From Acidimicrobiaceae bacterium (GTDB taxonomy: Bacteria; Actinomycetota; Acidimicrobiia; Acidimicrobiales; JAUTXP01), in assembly GCA_030837965.1 (NCBI GenBank), contig JAUTXP010000043.1:62001-126000 (forward strand): a stretch of DNA of 64,000 bases. The letters run 5' to 3'. A model generated the notes under the pieces. It was not told where the DNA came from and searched no databases. It was given only the letters and a program-made list of their open reading frames with translations. Shown one piece after another: positions 8,491 to 15,541 of this stretch. Both the position numbers and the translations under genes were made by a program. Numbering within the stretch: position 1 is the stretch's first letter; every line of letters begins with the position of its first letter.

Positions 8491-10217
8491 TGAACAACGA
8501 CCTCGACCGCGATCTCGAATCTGATCTCGACTCTGACGTGGGCCTCGACCTCGACCGCGGACTGGCCCAGGCCGCGGCCCGCATGTACGTGCCGCCCGGC
8601 GACGTCGACTCGGTGCTGCGGCGCGGGCGGGGGCGCCAGCGCAGGCGCCGGGTGGTGGCAGGCGCGCTGACGGCGGCCGCGTTCGTGGCCACGACGGTGA
8701 CGGCCGTGAGCCTGGCGGGAAGGGACGCAGGGCACACGCCGGTGGCCACGGAAGGCCAAGTGGGCCGGGGCGACGTAGGTCTGGCGTGGCGCAAGGTTGC
8801 GCCCATGTCCGGGCTGGGCATGGGGTCGGCCGTTCGGCAAGGGTCGGTGCTCTACTCGGTGTCGACCGCGCCTGGGCAGGCCGACGTGCGCGGGGACCAA
8901 AGGCACCGCGTCGTGTGGCGCTCGACCGACGGGGTGGAATGGTCGCCTGCTTCGACGCTGGGCGACGACCTCTATTTGTCGGACCTGACCTCGCGCGACA
9001 ACCGCGTCTACGCGGTGGGCACGGCGCCGGCCACCTCGGCCGTGGGGGCCGCCGTCGGCGGCAAGGCTGCGTCCGACATGGTGGTGGGCTGGTCGGACGA
9101 CGGGGGCAGGAGTTGGCAGCGATCGCGGCTTCCCGTGGACATGAAGGCCATGGCCGCGCGCACCACGTTCGTGGGGCCTTCCGGCATGCAGGTCGCCGCC
9201 GGGCCGAAGGGGACGGTGGCGGTGGCGACCATGTCGGCCCGACTCAACCTGTCCTCGGTACTGCCCGCGGGCACGGCGGTGCCCGCCGGGTGGGCGGTGA
9301 CGGCGACCGGGGTCGATCTGCTGGCCCGAACGACGCCGTCGTGCCCGGCCGGGATGTCGCCCGAGCTGCGGGGGGACGAGGGCCGCCGGCTCAAGGCCGG
9401 TGCGGGCGCGTCGGGCGAGGAGACAGGGCCGGTGAGCTGCTTCAAGCCGGACAAGGCCACCACGCTGTTGTCGCCCCAACAGGCGTTTGGCGTGGCGGGC
9501 TCGTTGACATGGGCTGACCTGCACGTCGATGGGGATCTGTTGCGGGCCGTGCGCCGCCAGCCCGTGGCGTTCGTGGCCAAGGCAGGCTCGACCACGTTCG
9601 AGCGCATCGAGATGGAAGGCGTGGCCGAGGCCATGGGGGCGCCCATGCTGCACGCCGATGACGACGGCTTCGACATGGTGGTGACGTCGCTCGTGGGTGA
9701 GAGCGAGGCGCGCATGACGGTGCTGCACTCCGATGACGGCCGGCGGTGGACGTCGCTGGGCTCGCCCGGGCGAGGGTCCCCAGTGGCCGTGGGCCGATTG
9801 GGAGGCCGGGTGGCGGTGGTGGGCATGTCGGACAAGAGCGAGGCGGGCCTGTTCCGCTCGGACGGCGCCGGAGGCTGGTCGAGCACGCCGTTGGCCGACG
9901 TGGTCGAGCCCCAGCTTCCGCCCCACACCACGCTGGCCGTGTCCAGCGCCGACATCGGTCCGCTGGGCCTGGTGGCCGATGTGCTGGCCATCCCGACGAA
10001 TGGCGACGGGCCCGGGTCGAAGGAGCTGGGCGCGCACCGGTTGTTGGTCAGCAGGGACGGGGCCGCGTGGGGCGAGTTCGACGTCGACGGGTTGGCCGCC
10101 GAACACGTGCGGGCCGTCGGCCGGGTGCTGGTCACGGCGGACCGGGTGCTGGTCACCGCCACCGTCGGCCGGGCCGACGCCCCCCGCCAAGTCGTCCTGG
10201 TGGGCTCGCCCTCCTAA
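8490..10217 (+). CDS. Membrane-anchored protein, probable partner (anti-sigma or sensor) of the upstream sigma factor
   Basis: 575 residues, ATG at 8490 overlapping the sigma-factor stop by one base. An Asp/Leu/Arg-rich low-complexity N-terminus (DLDRDLESDLDSDVGLDLDR) is followed by a short cytoplasmic region (RMYVPPGDVDSVLRRGRGRQ) and one membrane helix around residues 55-75. A ~490-residue exterior part follows, with Asp/Ser-W segments (WRSTDGVEWSPAS, WSDDGGRSWQRS, HSDDGRRWTS) resembling BNR/Asp-box beta-propeller blades. No zinc-finger anti-sigma motif is visible. Order and coupling suggest that it regulates the sigma factor from the membrane; this is inference. Confidence 0.7.
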   Translation: MNNDLDRDLESDLDSDVGLDLDRGLAQAAARMYVPPGDVDSVLRRGRGRQRRRRVVAGALTAAAFVATTVTAVSLAGRDAGHTPVATEGQVGRGDVGLAWRKVAPMSGLGMGSAVRQGSVLYSVSTAPGQADVRGDQRHRVVWRSTDGVEWSPASTLGDDLYLSDLTSRDNRVYAVGTAPATSAVGAAVGGKAASDMVVGWSDDGGRSWQRSRLPVDMKAMAARTTFVGPSGMQVAAGPKGTVAVATMSARLNLSSVLPAGTAVPAGWAVTATGVDLLARTTPSCPAGMSPELRGDEGRRLKAGAGASGEETGPVSCFKPDKATTLLSPQQAFGVAGSLTWADLHVDGDLLRAVRRQPVAFVAKAGSTTFERIEMEGVAEAMGAPMLHADDDGFDMVVTSLVGESEARMTVLHSDDGRRWTSLGSPGRGSPVAVGRLGGRVAVVGMSDKSEAGLFRSDGAGGWSSTPLADVVEPQLPPHTTLAVSSADIGPLGLVADVLAIPTNGDGPGSKELGAHRLLVSRDGAAWGEFDVDGLAAEHVRAVGRVLVTADRVLVTATVGRADAPRQVVLVGSPS

Positions 10218-10233
10218 CCCCGGCCCCCCTCAT

Positions 10234-10264
10234 CTTTTCCACAGCACCTGTTGCTGTGGAAAAG
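10234..10264. repeat. Palindromic repeat copy 1 (inverted DnaA-box-like pair)
   Basis: A perfect 13-bp inverted repeat, CTTTTCCACAGCA / TGCTGTGGAAAAG, around the 5-bp loop CCTGT. It lies between convergent gene ends (10217 and 10290). Each arm contains TTTTCCACA, a match to the DnaA-box consensus TTWTNCACA. The loop is the reverse complement of that in copy 5, so this copy is in the reverse orientation. Confidence 0.95.
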
Positions 10265-10289
10265 TTCGTGGGGTTGTGAAACTGGGCGG

Positions 10290-10733
10290 TCAGCGACGGG
10301 TGGCGATGAAGACCGGGATCTGCCGCTCGGTGGCGCGCTGGTAGTCGGCGTAGGACGGGTAGGCGGCCACGGCCCGCTCCCACCATTCGTCCCGCTCCTC
10401 GCCGGTGGCCTCGCGCACCCTGGCATCGAAGGGCTCGGGCCCGTCCTGAATGGTGACAGCCTCAGGGTCGGCAACCAGGTTGTAGTACCAAACCGGATGC
10501 GTCGGCGCGCCTCCCATCGACGCCACCAGCGCATACTCGCCGTTGTGTTCCACCCGCATCAGCGGCGTCTTGCGCAGCTTGCCGGACTTGTTGCCCCGGG
10601 TGGTCACGATGATGACCGGCCTCCCGGTGTCGAGCAGCGTGTTGCCCTTCTGTCCGCCCGAGCTCTCGTAGGCCTCCACCTGGTCGCGTACCCACGACGA
10701 CGGGCTGGGCTCATATTCGCCTTCCAGAGTCAT
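10290..10733 (-). CDS. Ddn-type F420H2-dependent nitroreductase-family oxidoreductase
   Basis: 147 residues from ATG 10733. The split-barrel Ddn/FDOR fold is recognised by GRPVIIVTTRGNKSGKLRKT followed by PLMRVEHNGEYALVASMGG, then HPVWYYNLVADPEAVTIQDG and the C-terminal RATERQIPVFIATRR. Family members use deazaflavin F420 to reduce quinones, coumarins or nitroimidazoles. Its presence suggests that the organism makes F420. It is convergent with the upstream sensor gene, with palindromic repeat copy 1 between them. The natural substrate cannot be inferred. Confidence 0.93.
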   Translation of the reverse strand: MTLEGEYEPSPSSWVRDQVEAYESSGGQKGNTLLDTGRPVIIVTTRGNKSGKLRKTPLMRVEHNGEYALVASMGGAPTHPVWYYNLVADPEAVTIQDGPEPFDARVREATGEERDEWWERAVAAYPSYADYQRATERQIPVFIATRR

Positions 10734-10798
10734 ACCGGCAGCTTCGCGCCTGCTGTGGCCTGGCGCGAACGCCGCCCCTTCGGGGGACGAGGACCGGC

Positions 10799-11158
10799 CT
10801 ATTCGTCGCGGTGGTTCACCACGTTGATCACATTGCCGTCCGGCGCTCGTACGAAGAACCGTCGCACGCCCCAGGCCTCTTGCGTGAGTGGGTGAACGAT
10901 CTCGTAGCCCCGCCGTTGCGCCTCCGCGTATGCCTCGTCGATGCCGAGGCCGACGTGAACCGAGATGACCGAGTCGTGGGGGGCGGTGGCGTCGCGGGTG
11001 ACAAGCTGGACGGAGGCCTCGCCCGTGGGCGATCGGTAGCGCGCCACCCATCCCAAGTTGAATTCCTCCACGCTCAGGCCGAGGTAGTCGGTGTAAAAAT
11101 CACGGGCAGCGGCGATGTCCGGGACCGGAAGGTTCGCGTTGATGCCGGTGACTCGCAT
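10799..11158 (-). CDS. VOC-family protein
   Basis: 119 residues from ATG 11158, chosen because an AGGAGGA ribosome-binding site lies just upstream; the frame extends 10 codons further. A single glyoxalase/bleomycin-resistance fold starts at NLPVPDIAAARDFYTDYLGL and ends with RFFVRAPDGNVINVVNH. It lies 65 bp upstream of the Ddn-like gene on the same strand and may be co-transcribed with it. Substrate unknown. Confidence 0.88.
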   Translation of the reverse strand: MRVTGINANLPVPDIAAARDFYTDYLGLSVEEFNLGWVARYRSPTGEASVQLVTRDATAPHDSVISVHVGLGIDEAYAEAQRRGYEIVHPLTQEAWGVRRFFVRAPDGNVINVVNHRDE

Positions 11159-11435
11159 CGATCCTCCTCGTCCAGAACGGATGCCCACTGCCCGGCCAGG
11201 ACGGCCGACGTCGAACGCTAATCCGCCGCCGCAGTTGCCCAGGGGAGCGAGTCAGTCCCTCGGCTGAAGCTGGTCAACCGCGGCGGCCTGATCGCCTCCG
11301 GTTCGTCTCAACTGCGGCACGGAGCGAAGGCATGGCACGGTTCGGGTGGGCTACCGCCCCGCACCCACGCTGCTGGCGAGCGAACTCGGGTTCGCGTCGT
11401 TGGCGACCTGACACCAGGCGCCCTTGGCTTCCCCC
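11159..11435. other. Intergenic stretch without a recognisable gene
   Basis: After the AGGAGGA site and start of the VOC gene, about 275 bp show no frame with family resemblance. Base composition is slightly lower in GC than the flanks. It forms the left border of the decayed accessory stretch containing hicBA. Confidence 0.5.
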
Positions 11436-11525
11436 GATGCGAACAATGATCCGCTGATCGTGGGCGCGCCGGTGCTGCTGAGCGACCGCCACGCGAAGGT
11501 CCGGCGAGAGGGGCATCGCCGATGA
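11436..11525 (+). pseudogene. 90-bp gene fragment, copy A of a diverged duplicate
   Basis: Read on the + strand, this 30-codon fragment ends in RHAKVRRE-GHRR and a stop. Copy B at 12017-12106 has the same length and the same ending (RHAKVRRD-GYRR-stop), and both begin with ANN. The two copies bracket the hicBA locus. They look like C-terminal remnants of paralogous genes, of unknown family, left by an insertion or duplication. No intact gene frame leads into copy A. Confidence 0.5.
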
Positions 11526-11530
11526 CCCCA

Positions 11531-11785
11531 CTACAGCAAGGCCAGGAACTCCTCCACTGAGAGGCCCGACTGTCGGATGACCGATCGCAGCGTGCCGATT
11601 GCCAGCTCTCGATGCGCGGGCACGATCACGACCCGACCGTCTGCCGCGCGCAGCTTCATGTGGCTTCCCCGCTGACTCGCCTGCTCGAAGCCGCCCTTCT
11701 GGAGCGCGGTGACGACTTCGGCACCGGAGACGACCGGAAGCGCCGGGCTCCCGCCGAGAGTTCGATGGTGGCGATGATCGGAGGC
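11531..11785 (-). pseudogene. hicA: HicA-like toxin frame lacking a start codon
   Basis: The minus-strand frame reads LPVVSGAEVVTALQKGGFEQ, then SQRGSHMKLR with the HicA catalytic-type His, VVIVPAHRELAIGTL, and a C-terminal SVIRQSGLSVEEFLALL. This is a nearly complete HicA mRNA-interferase domain. Between the upstream in-frame TGA (11786-11788) and LPVVSG there is no ATG, GTG or TTG, and the frame overlaps the 3' part of hicB in another frame. Either a small indel fused hicB past its own stop and removed the hicA start, or expression depends on a rare start or frameshift. Most likely a decayed toxin gene. Confidence 0.65.
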
Positions 11786-11949
11786 TCAATGCTGTCGGGG
11801 AGCATCTCGTCCTCGAAGTACAGCTCCAGCGCCTCACGCAGGTTGGCGAGCGCTTCCTCGACGGTCCCGCCCTGGCTCGCGACCTCGACCTCCAGGCAGC
11901 GGGCAACCTGCCAGGACCCCTCGTGCGTGACGGCAGCCGTGAACCGCAT
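11656..11949 (-). CDS. hicB: HicB-family antitoxin, C-terminus out of register with hicA
   Basis: 97 residues from ATG 11949. The N-terminal ~66 residues (MRFTAAVTHEGSWQVARCLE, VEVASQGGTVEEALANLREA, LELYFEDEM) are a typical partial-RNase-H HicB domain, followed by PPIIATIELSA. The remaining ~30 residues are Arg/Ser-rich and read the hicA sequence in a different frame, so the native stop has probably been lost by an indel. An upstream extension of 43 codons exists but does not look like protein. The antitoxin domain may still be functional; the pair probably is not. Confidence 0.7.
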   Translation of the reverse strand: MRFTAAVTHEGSWQVARCLEVEVASQGGTVEEALANLREALELYFEDEMLPDSIEPPIIATIELSAGARRFRSSPVPKSSPRSRRAASSRRVSGEAT

Positions 11950-12016
11950 CGGCACCAGCGTACGCGCCGACGCTGCAGCAAAGTTCGCGTTGCGGCAAGC
12001 GCAGTTGGCCTCCCAC

Positions 12017-12106
12017 AACGCGAACAATGCGCTGACGATCGAGGGTCCGGTGCTCTCGCTCGCGCCGCGGCACGCCAAGGTCCGGCGGGACGGCTACCGC
12101 CGCTGA
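12017..12106 (+). pseudogene. 90-bp gene fragment, copy B of a diverged duplicate
   Basis: 30 codons in the same register as copy A at 11436-11525, with ANN at the beginning and RHAKVRRDGYRR-stop at the end. The + strand frame extends upstream through antisense of the hicB start region (AAAKFALRQAQLASH), so a little more of the ancestral gene may be present. No family recognised. Confidence 0.5.
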
Positions 12107-12393
12107 CTGCCGCCGCTCAATCGGGCGCTCAGTCGGGCGCGCACGAAGAACTCTCGGTTTAGCGAGCGCACACTGTCGGAGGTGCTGGTCAGGCGTCTGC
12201 GGGAGCGCGCAGTTGGAAAGCCGACGCCTGATGGGTGCGAGCGCCATCAGTATGCAGACATGGCCTCCGTTGTGGCGGGCGCGACCGAGTATGAGTGGAC
12301 TCACGTCTGGCTCAGGTCATACGTCGAAAGGTCTCCGTCCGCCTGCATCTTGAGAAGTGGCAAGCAGTCACTCGGCGGACCTGTCGACAGCCT
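12107..12393. other. Intergenic stretch with no supported gene
   Basis: About 285 bp between fragment copy B and the stop of the nuclease-like gene. Frames on both strands lack family features. Nothing repeat-like was seen. Confidence 0.5.
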
Positions 12394-13599
12394 TCAAGAG
12401 TTGACCCCCTCGAACGGTCCCTCAGGTCCCGGCCAGTTGTCGCTGAGCGAGAACAGGTCGCAGATCGGCCGCCTGGGCTTGCGCCATTCGAGCTCTCCGT
12501 TGCGCACTTCGCCGATCCAAATGAATTCGCAGTCGATCGCCAACGGACGCGCCGCCCCCGGATGGTGAACCAGGAGTGGCGCCTTCTTGGCCACTTCCCA
12601 CGGCTCGATGTAGGGCACGAACAGGACCGCGGACACGTTTGCGGCACCGACTCCCCCCGCTCGCCTCCACAACCCGTCGGGCCTCCGCGCTGACTGTGCC
12701 CGGACAGTGCCGTCGAGGGCGTATCCGACCCTCACTGCGTCGGAGCCGAAAAGCGCATCAACCAGGTCCGTCTCGTTGGTCGTGAACGTTGACCCGCTGA
12801 CAGCGATGACGTACGGAAGAGGTAAGTCGCCGTAGCGGCTCGCTTTGCGTCGCATTCTTCGCAGGAGGGGGCCGCGGTCGTCGATAATCTCCGCTTCGCC
12901 CGAGCCGTAGATCCCGACCGGACGGATCCCAGCGATACCTCGGGCGCTCCTCGACTTGGGATAGGCGCCGATCGTGAACGCCCAACCGTTCCACGCCCAT
13001 CGAAGACGCGGCATCGCGTCGGCAGTTCCCGCTGCAACTACCGAAGCGAGCACGTCGTCCGGGTCCAGCGTCTTCAGCCAGAGTTCTACCTCCGTTCGTA
13101 GCTGGCGCAGCGGCGGGGCGGCGGGGCCGGATGAATCGATGTCGACCCAGAGGAAGTAGTTCGGGGAGTCGATCTTGTTCAACTCGTCGTAGGCAACTCC
13201 CGTCCGGGCGTCGCTCGCCCGCGTCTCGGCGGCGGTACTCGCCACCGTCGCCTCAACAAACAGCTCCAACCCTTGCCGCACCGCCTTGAAGTCCGGGACT
13301 TTCGTAGTGGCGTGAACCGAAGGGTGGATCTCGATCGAGAACCCACACCGCACGAGAAGCTCATGTACATAGAGCTCCCAGAATGCCGATCGGAAGACGT
13401 CGTCGAGCGGCGAACGCAGCCGGGCCGCGATGTCTGCAGCGGCCTCGTCGGGGAGGCGGGCAACCCATTCGTTGATGAGCGCACGAACGCGAGCGAAGAG
13501 CATTTGGTCGACGCGGTCGAGGAAGCCCGACAGGGGCTCACCGTGGTGCGCCGGACGTCCGTCTGTTCGGAGCCATTCGGAAAACACAGGTTCAATCAC
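12394..13599 (-). CDS. Hypothetical protein with PD-(D/E)XK-like N-terminal region
   Basis: 401 residues from ATG 13599. Not assigned to a named family. Residues ~72-125 show a pattern compatible with a restriction-endonuclease-like core: a helix with Glu (FWELYVHELLVRCGFSIEIH), then PDF about 15 residues on, and LFVEATV on the following strand (E-x-T in place of E-x-K). The rest has no recognised domain; WVDIDSSG, an Arg-rich middle and a C-terminal ECEFIW-like strand are visible. It sits alone beside tRNA-Arg and a decayed toxin-antitoxin locus, a setting typical of accessory or defence genes. Its GC is lower than its neighbours', suggesting transfer. Confidence 0.65.
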   Translation of the reverse strand: MIEPVFSEWLRTDGRPAHHGEPLSGFLDRVDQMLFARVRALINEWVARLPDEAAADIAARLRSPLDDVFRSAFWELYVHELLVRCGFSIEIHPSVHATTKVPDFKAVRQGLELFVEATVASTAAETRASDARTGVAYDELNKIDSPNYFLWVDIDSSGPAAPPLRQLRTEVELWLKTLDPDDVLASVVAAGTADAMPRLRWAWNGWAFTIGAYPKSRSARGIAGIRPVGIYGSGEAEIIDDRGPLLRRMRRKASRYGDLPLPYVIAVSGSTFTTNETDLVDALFGSDAVRVGYALDGTVRAQSARRPDGLWRRAGGVGAANVSAVLFVPYIEPWEVAKKAPLLVHHPGAARPLAIDCEFIWIGEVRNGELEWRKPRRPICDLFSLSDNWPGPEGPFEGVNS

Positions 13600-13617
13600 G
13601 GCGTGGGCCTTTGCGGC

Positions 13618-13731
13618 TTAAAGATCCCACACCCCGAGCCACACGGCGAAGCCGATGGCGGCAGCGATGACGTAGACGGCTGCCAAGACGACGGGCACGG
13701 TTTCCTCGCGGCTGGTGAAGCTCCTGTACAC
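13618..13731 (-). CDS. Possible 37-residue single-span membrane protein
   Basis: A short frame with GTG at 13731 and TAA at 13618. It reads VYRSFTSREETVPVVLAAVY and then a hydrophobic helix ending AVWLGVWDL. The pattern of a short polar N-terminus, one ~22-residue helix and an acidic end is protein-like. No homolog is recognised and no strong ribosome-binding site is seen, so it may be chance or a gene remnant. Confidence 0.35.
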   Translation of the reverse strand: MYRSFTSREETVPVVLAAVYVIAAAIGFAVWLGVWDL

Positions 13732-14032
13732 ACGATCGTCCTCGCCCCGGCCTTAATGCCTCCCACTCCGCGTTATAGATCGGCGCGGCGAGCTGGCGTT
13801 CCATTCGGCCAATTATCGCGAACTTGCCCGTGTTGAGTTGCCCGAAGAGATCAGCAGGCTGCGCCAGGCCAGGCACAGGACGAGTCTGAGGCACTGACCG
13901 CGCTTCGCCCCCGGATGCAGGCGCTCGTCCACGAGATCAAAGTCGAGAGCCGGGCGAACATCGTGCCGGCGTTCCGCTTCCCGCCAGGGCTCACTAACCC
14001 TGACGGGAAAGTTCGCGTCCTGGCGAAGTCGG
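13732..14032. other. Non-coding or decayed stretch upstream of tRNA-Arg
   Basis: About 300 bp with no convincing gene. A + strand frame from about 13795 to 13897 (AFHSANYRELARVELPEEIS ending at a TGA) looks like a C-terminal protein fragment without a start. Lower GC than average; likely remnants of accessory DNA next to the tRNA. Confidence 0.4.
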
Positions 14033-14105
14033 CGCCCTCGGCAGGATTCGAACCTGCGACACACGGTTTAGGAAACCGATGCTCTATCCCCTGAGCTACG
14101 AGGGC
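14033..14105 (-). tRNA. tRNA-Arg (anticodon CCT)
   Basis: Read on the minus strand, the acceptor GCCCTCG pairs with CGAGGGC. The D arm is GCTCAGGGGATAGAGC, the anticodon loop TTCCTAA gives anticodon CCT, and the T arm is GCAGGTTCGAATCCTGC. The discriminator is G and CCA is not encoded. One mismatch (T-T) occurs at the outer pair of the anticodon stem. It decodes AGG. It flanks the accessory stretch at 11.2-14 kb; no integrase or duplicated tRNA end was found in the window. Confidence 0.95.
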
Positions 14106-14212
14106 AAGGGACTCCGTCCAGCTTGCTTGATCCGGGGCGAAGGCTCGCAACCCGTCCCGCCGTTCTGGGCCCGGGCAGTGGCGGCGACAGGTCGGGCGTA
14201 GAGGCCCGAGCC

Positions 14213-14587
14213 TTACCGTGCCTTGCCGGACTTGGCCGCCTTTGCAGGCTTGGGCGCCTTCGGTGGGAGGGCGCCGACGAAGGCCAGGGCCTTGGCCACC
14301 CATGGTTCGGCCTGCTCGGCCGTCCACGTCGCGGGCACGCTGGCGTACCCACCCATGGGCCGCTCGCCAGGCCCGAATGGGCCCGCGCCGGGCTGTTGTA
14401 ACAACGACGCAACGTCCTCGGCCGCCAGCTTGAGCCCCACGTCGGACCCGAGCAGGCCCATGAACATGTTGCCGTTGACGAAGGCGCCGAGGTTGCCGAA
14501 CATCGGCTTCACCTCCACGCCGGGCTCATCGGGCACCAGTGAGTGGAACCACTCCCTGTCCGCCTCGGTGGGCTTGGGCATCTTCAT
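14213..14587 (-). CDS. TfoX/Sxy N-terminal domain protein
   Basis: 124 residues from ATG 14587 (a second ATG lies two codons on). The TfoX-N signature is visible in PDEPGVEVKPMFGNLGAFVN, then GNMFMGLLGSDVGLKL, and a region ending GYASVPATW. C-terminal tail Lys/Ala/Pro-rich (PPKAPKPAKAAKSGKAR). In gammaproteobacteria TfoX activates competence; stand-alone actinobacterial homologs are of unknown function. A perfect 24-bp palindrome lies 24 bp upstream of the start, inside the repeat at 14599-14646. Confidence 0.85.
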   Translation of the reverse strand: MKMPKPTEADREWFHSLVPDEPGVEVKPMFGNLGAFVNGNMFMGLLGSDVGLKLAAEDVASLLQQPGAGPFGPGERPMGGYASVPATWTAEQAEPWVAKALAFVGALPPKAPKPAKAAKSGKAR

Positions 14588-14598
14588 CACGCTGGCCT

Positions 14599-14646
14599 GT
14601 TCTTGGCAGGCCCAGTTCGACATGTCGAACTGGGGCTGACTAGAAG
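14599..14646 (-). repeat. 48-bp dispersed repeat with 24-bp palindrome, copy 1
   Basis: Contains the perfect palindrome at 14611-14634, with half-site CCCAGTTCGACA and its reverse complement. In minus orientation the whole 48 bp aligns with 54684-54731: GTCAGCC, CAGTTCGA, ATG, CGAACT and CCTGCC are shared in the same spacing, about 34 of 42 core positions. It sits just upstream of the TfoX-like gene and could be an operator or a small mobile palindromic element. Confidence 0.7.
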
Positions 14647-14718
14647 CGCAAGGGCTCGGGGCCAGATCCGCGGCACGGCTCCGGGCCAGGGTCGGGGCGT
14701 GGGCACCACGGACGACGT

Positions 14719-15060
14719 TTAGCGCTCGGCGGTGAGAGCGGGCAACTCGTCGACCCGCACCCGCAGCCGCACGCCGCCGTCGTCCCATGCGGCCACGTCG
14801 TCCCACGTCACCACGCGCACGTGCCGGGCCAGGCGCTCGAAGAACACCCTCAACAGCCACGGCCCCCGCATGTGCCCTCGGTGGAACCCCAGCCTGATGC
14901 CCACCGCCGACCGGCCCACCAACAGGGCGTCGACCCGAAAGGCGGCGCCGGCCAGTCCCTGCAACGGCCCGTCCTGCACCAGCCGCGCGTCGTGCACCCG
15001 GCCGATGGGCCGAGCCTCGGCGTCGTACACGGTCTCGTGCAGCAGCTCACTCAGCCTCAT
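14719..15060 (-). CDS. PRC-barrel-domain protein
   Basis: 113 residues from ATG 15060, overlapping the 3' end of the preceding gene by 14 bp. The N-terminus reads MRLSELLHETVYDAEARPIG, then RVHDARLVQDGPLQG, the pattern of a PRC-barrel beta sheet (start, D-x-G-x-G and a following strand). The middle is Arg/Gly-rich (FRVDALLVGRSAVGIRLGFH), and the C-terminal RLRVRVDELPAL repeats the barrel-like pattern. Last gene of an operon with a second PRC-like protein, an NRAMP-related transporter and a lipoprotein. Likely an accessory or sensor domain for the transporter; inference. Confidence 0.65.
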   Translation of the reverse strand: MRLSELLHETVYDAEARPIGRVHDARLVQDGPLQGLAGAAFRVDALLVGRSAVGIRLGFHRGHMRGPWLLRVFFERLARHVRVVTWDDVAAWDDGGVRLRVRVDELPALTAER

Positions 15061-15541
15061 GCGCGCCCCCGGGGACATGGCTGGTGATGTGCTCTCGGGC
15101 CCAGCGCTCCAACGACATGGTGGCCAAGCGATCCCGATCGGTCCCGAGGGTGACGTGGTTGTCGATCCCAGCGACCAGGCTCATCGGGACGCGGGCCGGG
15201 TCGTCCAACAAGTCGGCCTCGCCGTCCCGCCGCGCCACCTCACCAGCCGCCACCTCACCCGCTCCGGCCCCCGCCTCGAGCCCCCGCCCCGGCCACATGG
15301 CCCGATTGACCCGCTGCCACCACAGGCCCCAACGCCGCCGCCGCAGTCGGTACGCGAGCATCCCGGGCCCGGCCAGCAGGGCGGACACATACAGGGTGCC
15401 TGTGTCGCCCGAGTAGGACAGCTCGAGGTCGTCGACCTTGCCGCACGCCTTGTCGTTGCGGTCCACCATCTGCCGGTCCAACAGGCTGAGCCCGGCATAC
15501 AGCACGCGCCCGCCGCCCACGCTCGCCTCGTCGCCCGCCAT
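15047..15541 (-). CDS. PRC-barrel-like protein encoded with NRAMP-related transporter
   Basis: 164 residues, ATG at 15541 overlapping the transporter's TGA (TGATG). GRVLYAGLSLLDRQMVDRND followed by ACGKVDDLELS is a PRC-barrel-like segment. A basic, Trp-containing hydrophobic middle (LAYRLRRRRWGLWWQRVN) and a C-terminal barrel-like segment (VPMSLVAGIDNHVTLGTDRD) follow. Probably a cytosolic or membrane-associated accessory of the transporter. Not recognised beyond the PRC resemblance. Confidence 0.55.
   Translation of the reverse strand: MAGDEASVGGGRVLYAGLSLLDRQMVDRNDKACGKVDDLELSYSGDTGTLYVSALLAGPGMLAYRLRRRRWGLWWQRVNRAMWPGRGLEAGAGAGEVAAGEVARRDGEADLLDDPARVPMSLVAGIDNHVTLGTDRDRLATMSLERWAREHITSHVPGGAHEAE

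Noticed and set aside
10234-10264. Palindrome as an ordinary intrinsic terminator
   Set aside because: No U-tract after the stem, identical sequence at six places and a copy between divergent starts; terminator activity may still be one of its roles.
13985-14032. Attachment site duplicate of tRNA-Arg for an island at 11-14 kb
   Set aside because: No repeat of the tRNA 3' end and no integrase was found nearby; the island idea rests on content only.
14611-14634. Extending the TfoX-like protein through the palindrome to an upstream Met
   Set aside because: The extra residues come from the repeat and an Arg-rich noncoding frame; ATG 14587 fits the family.
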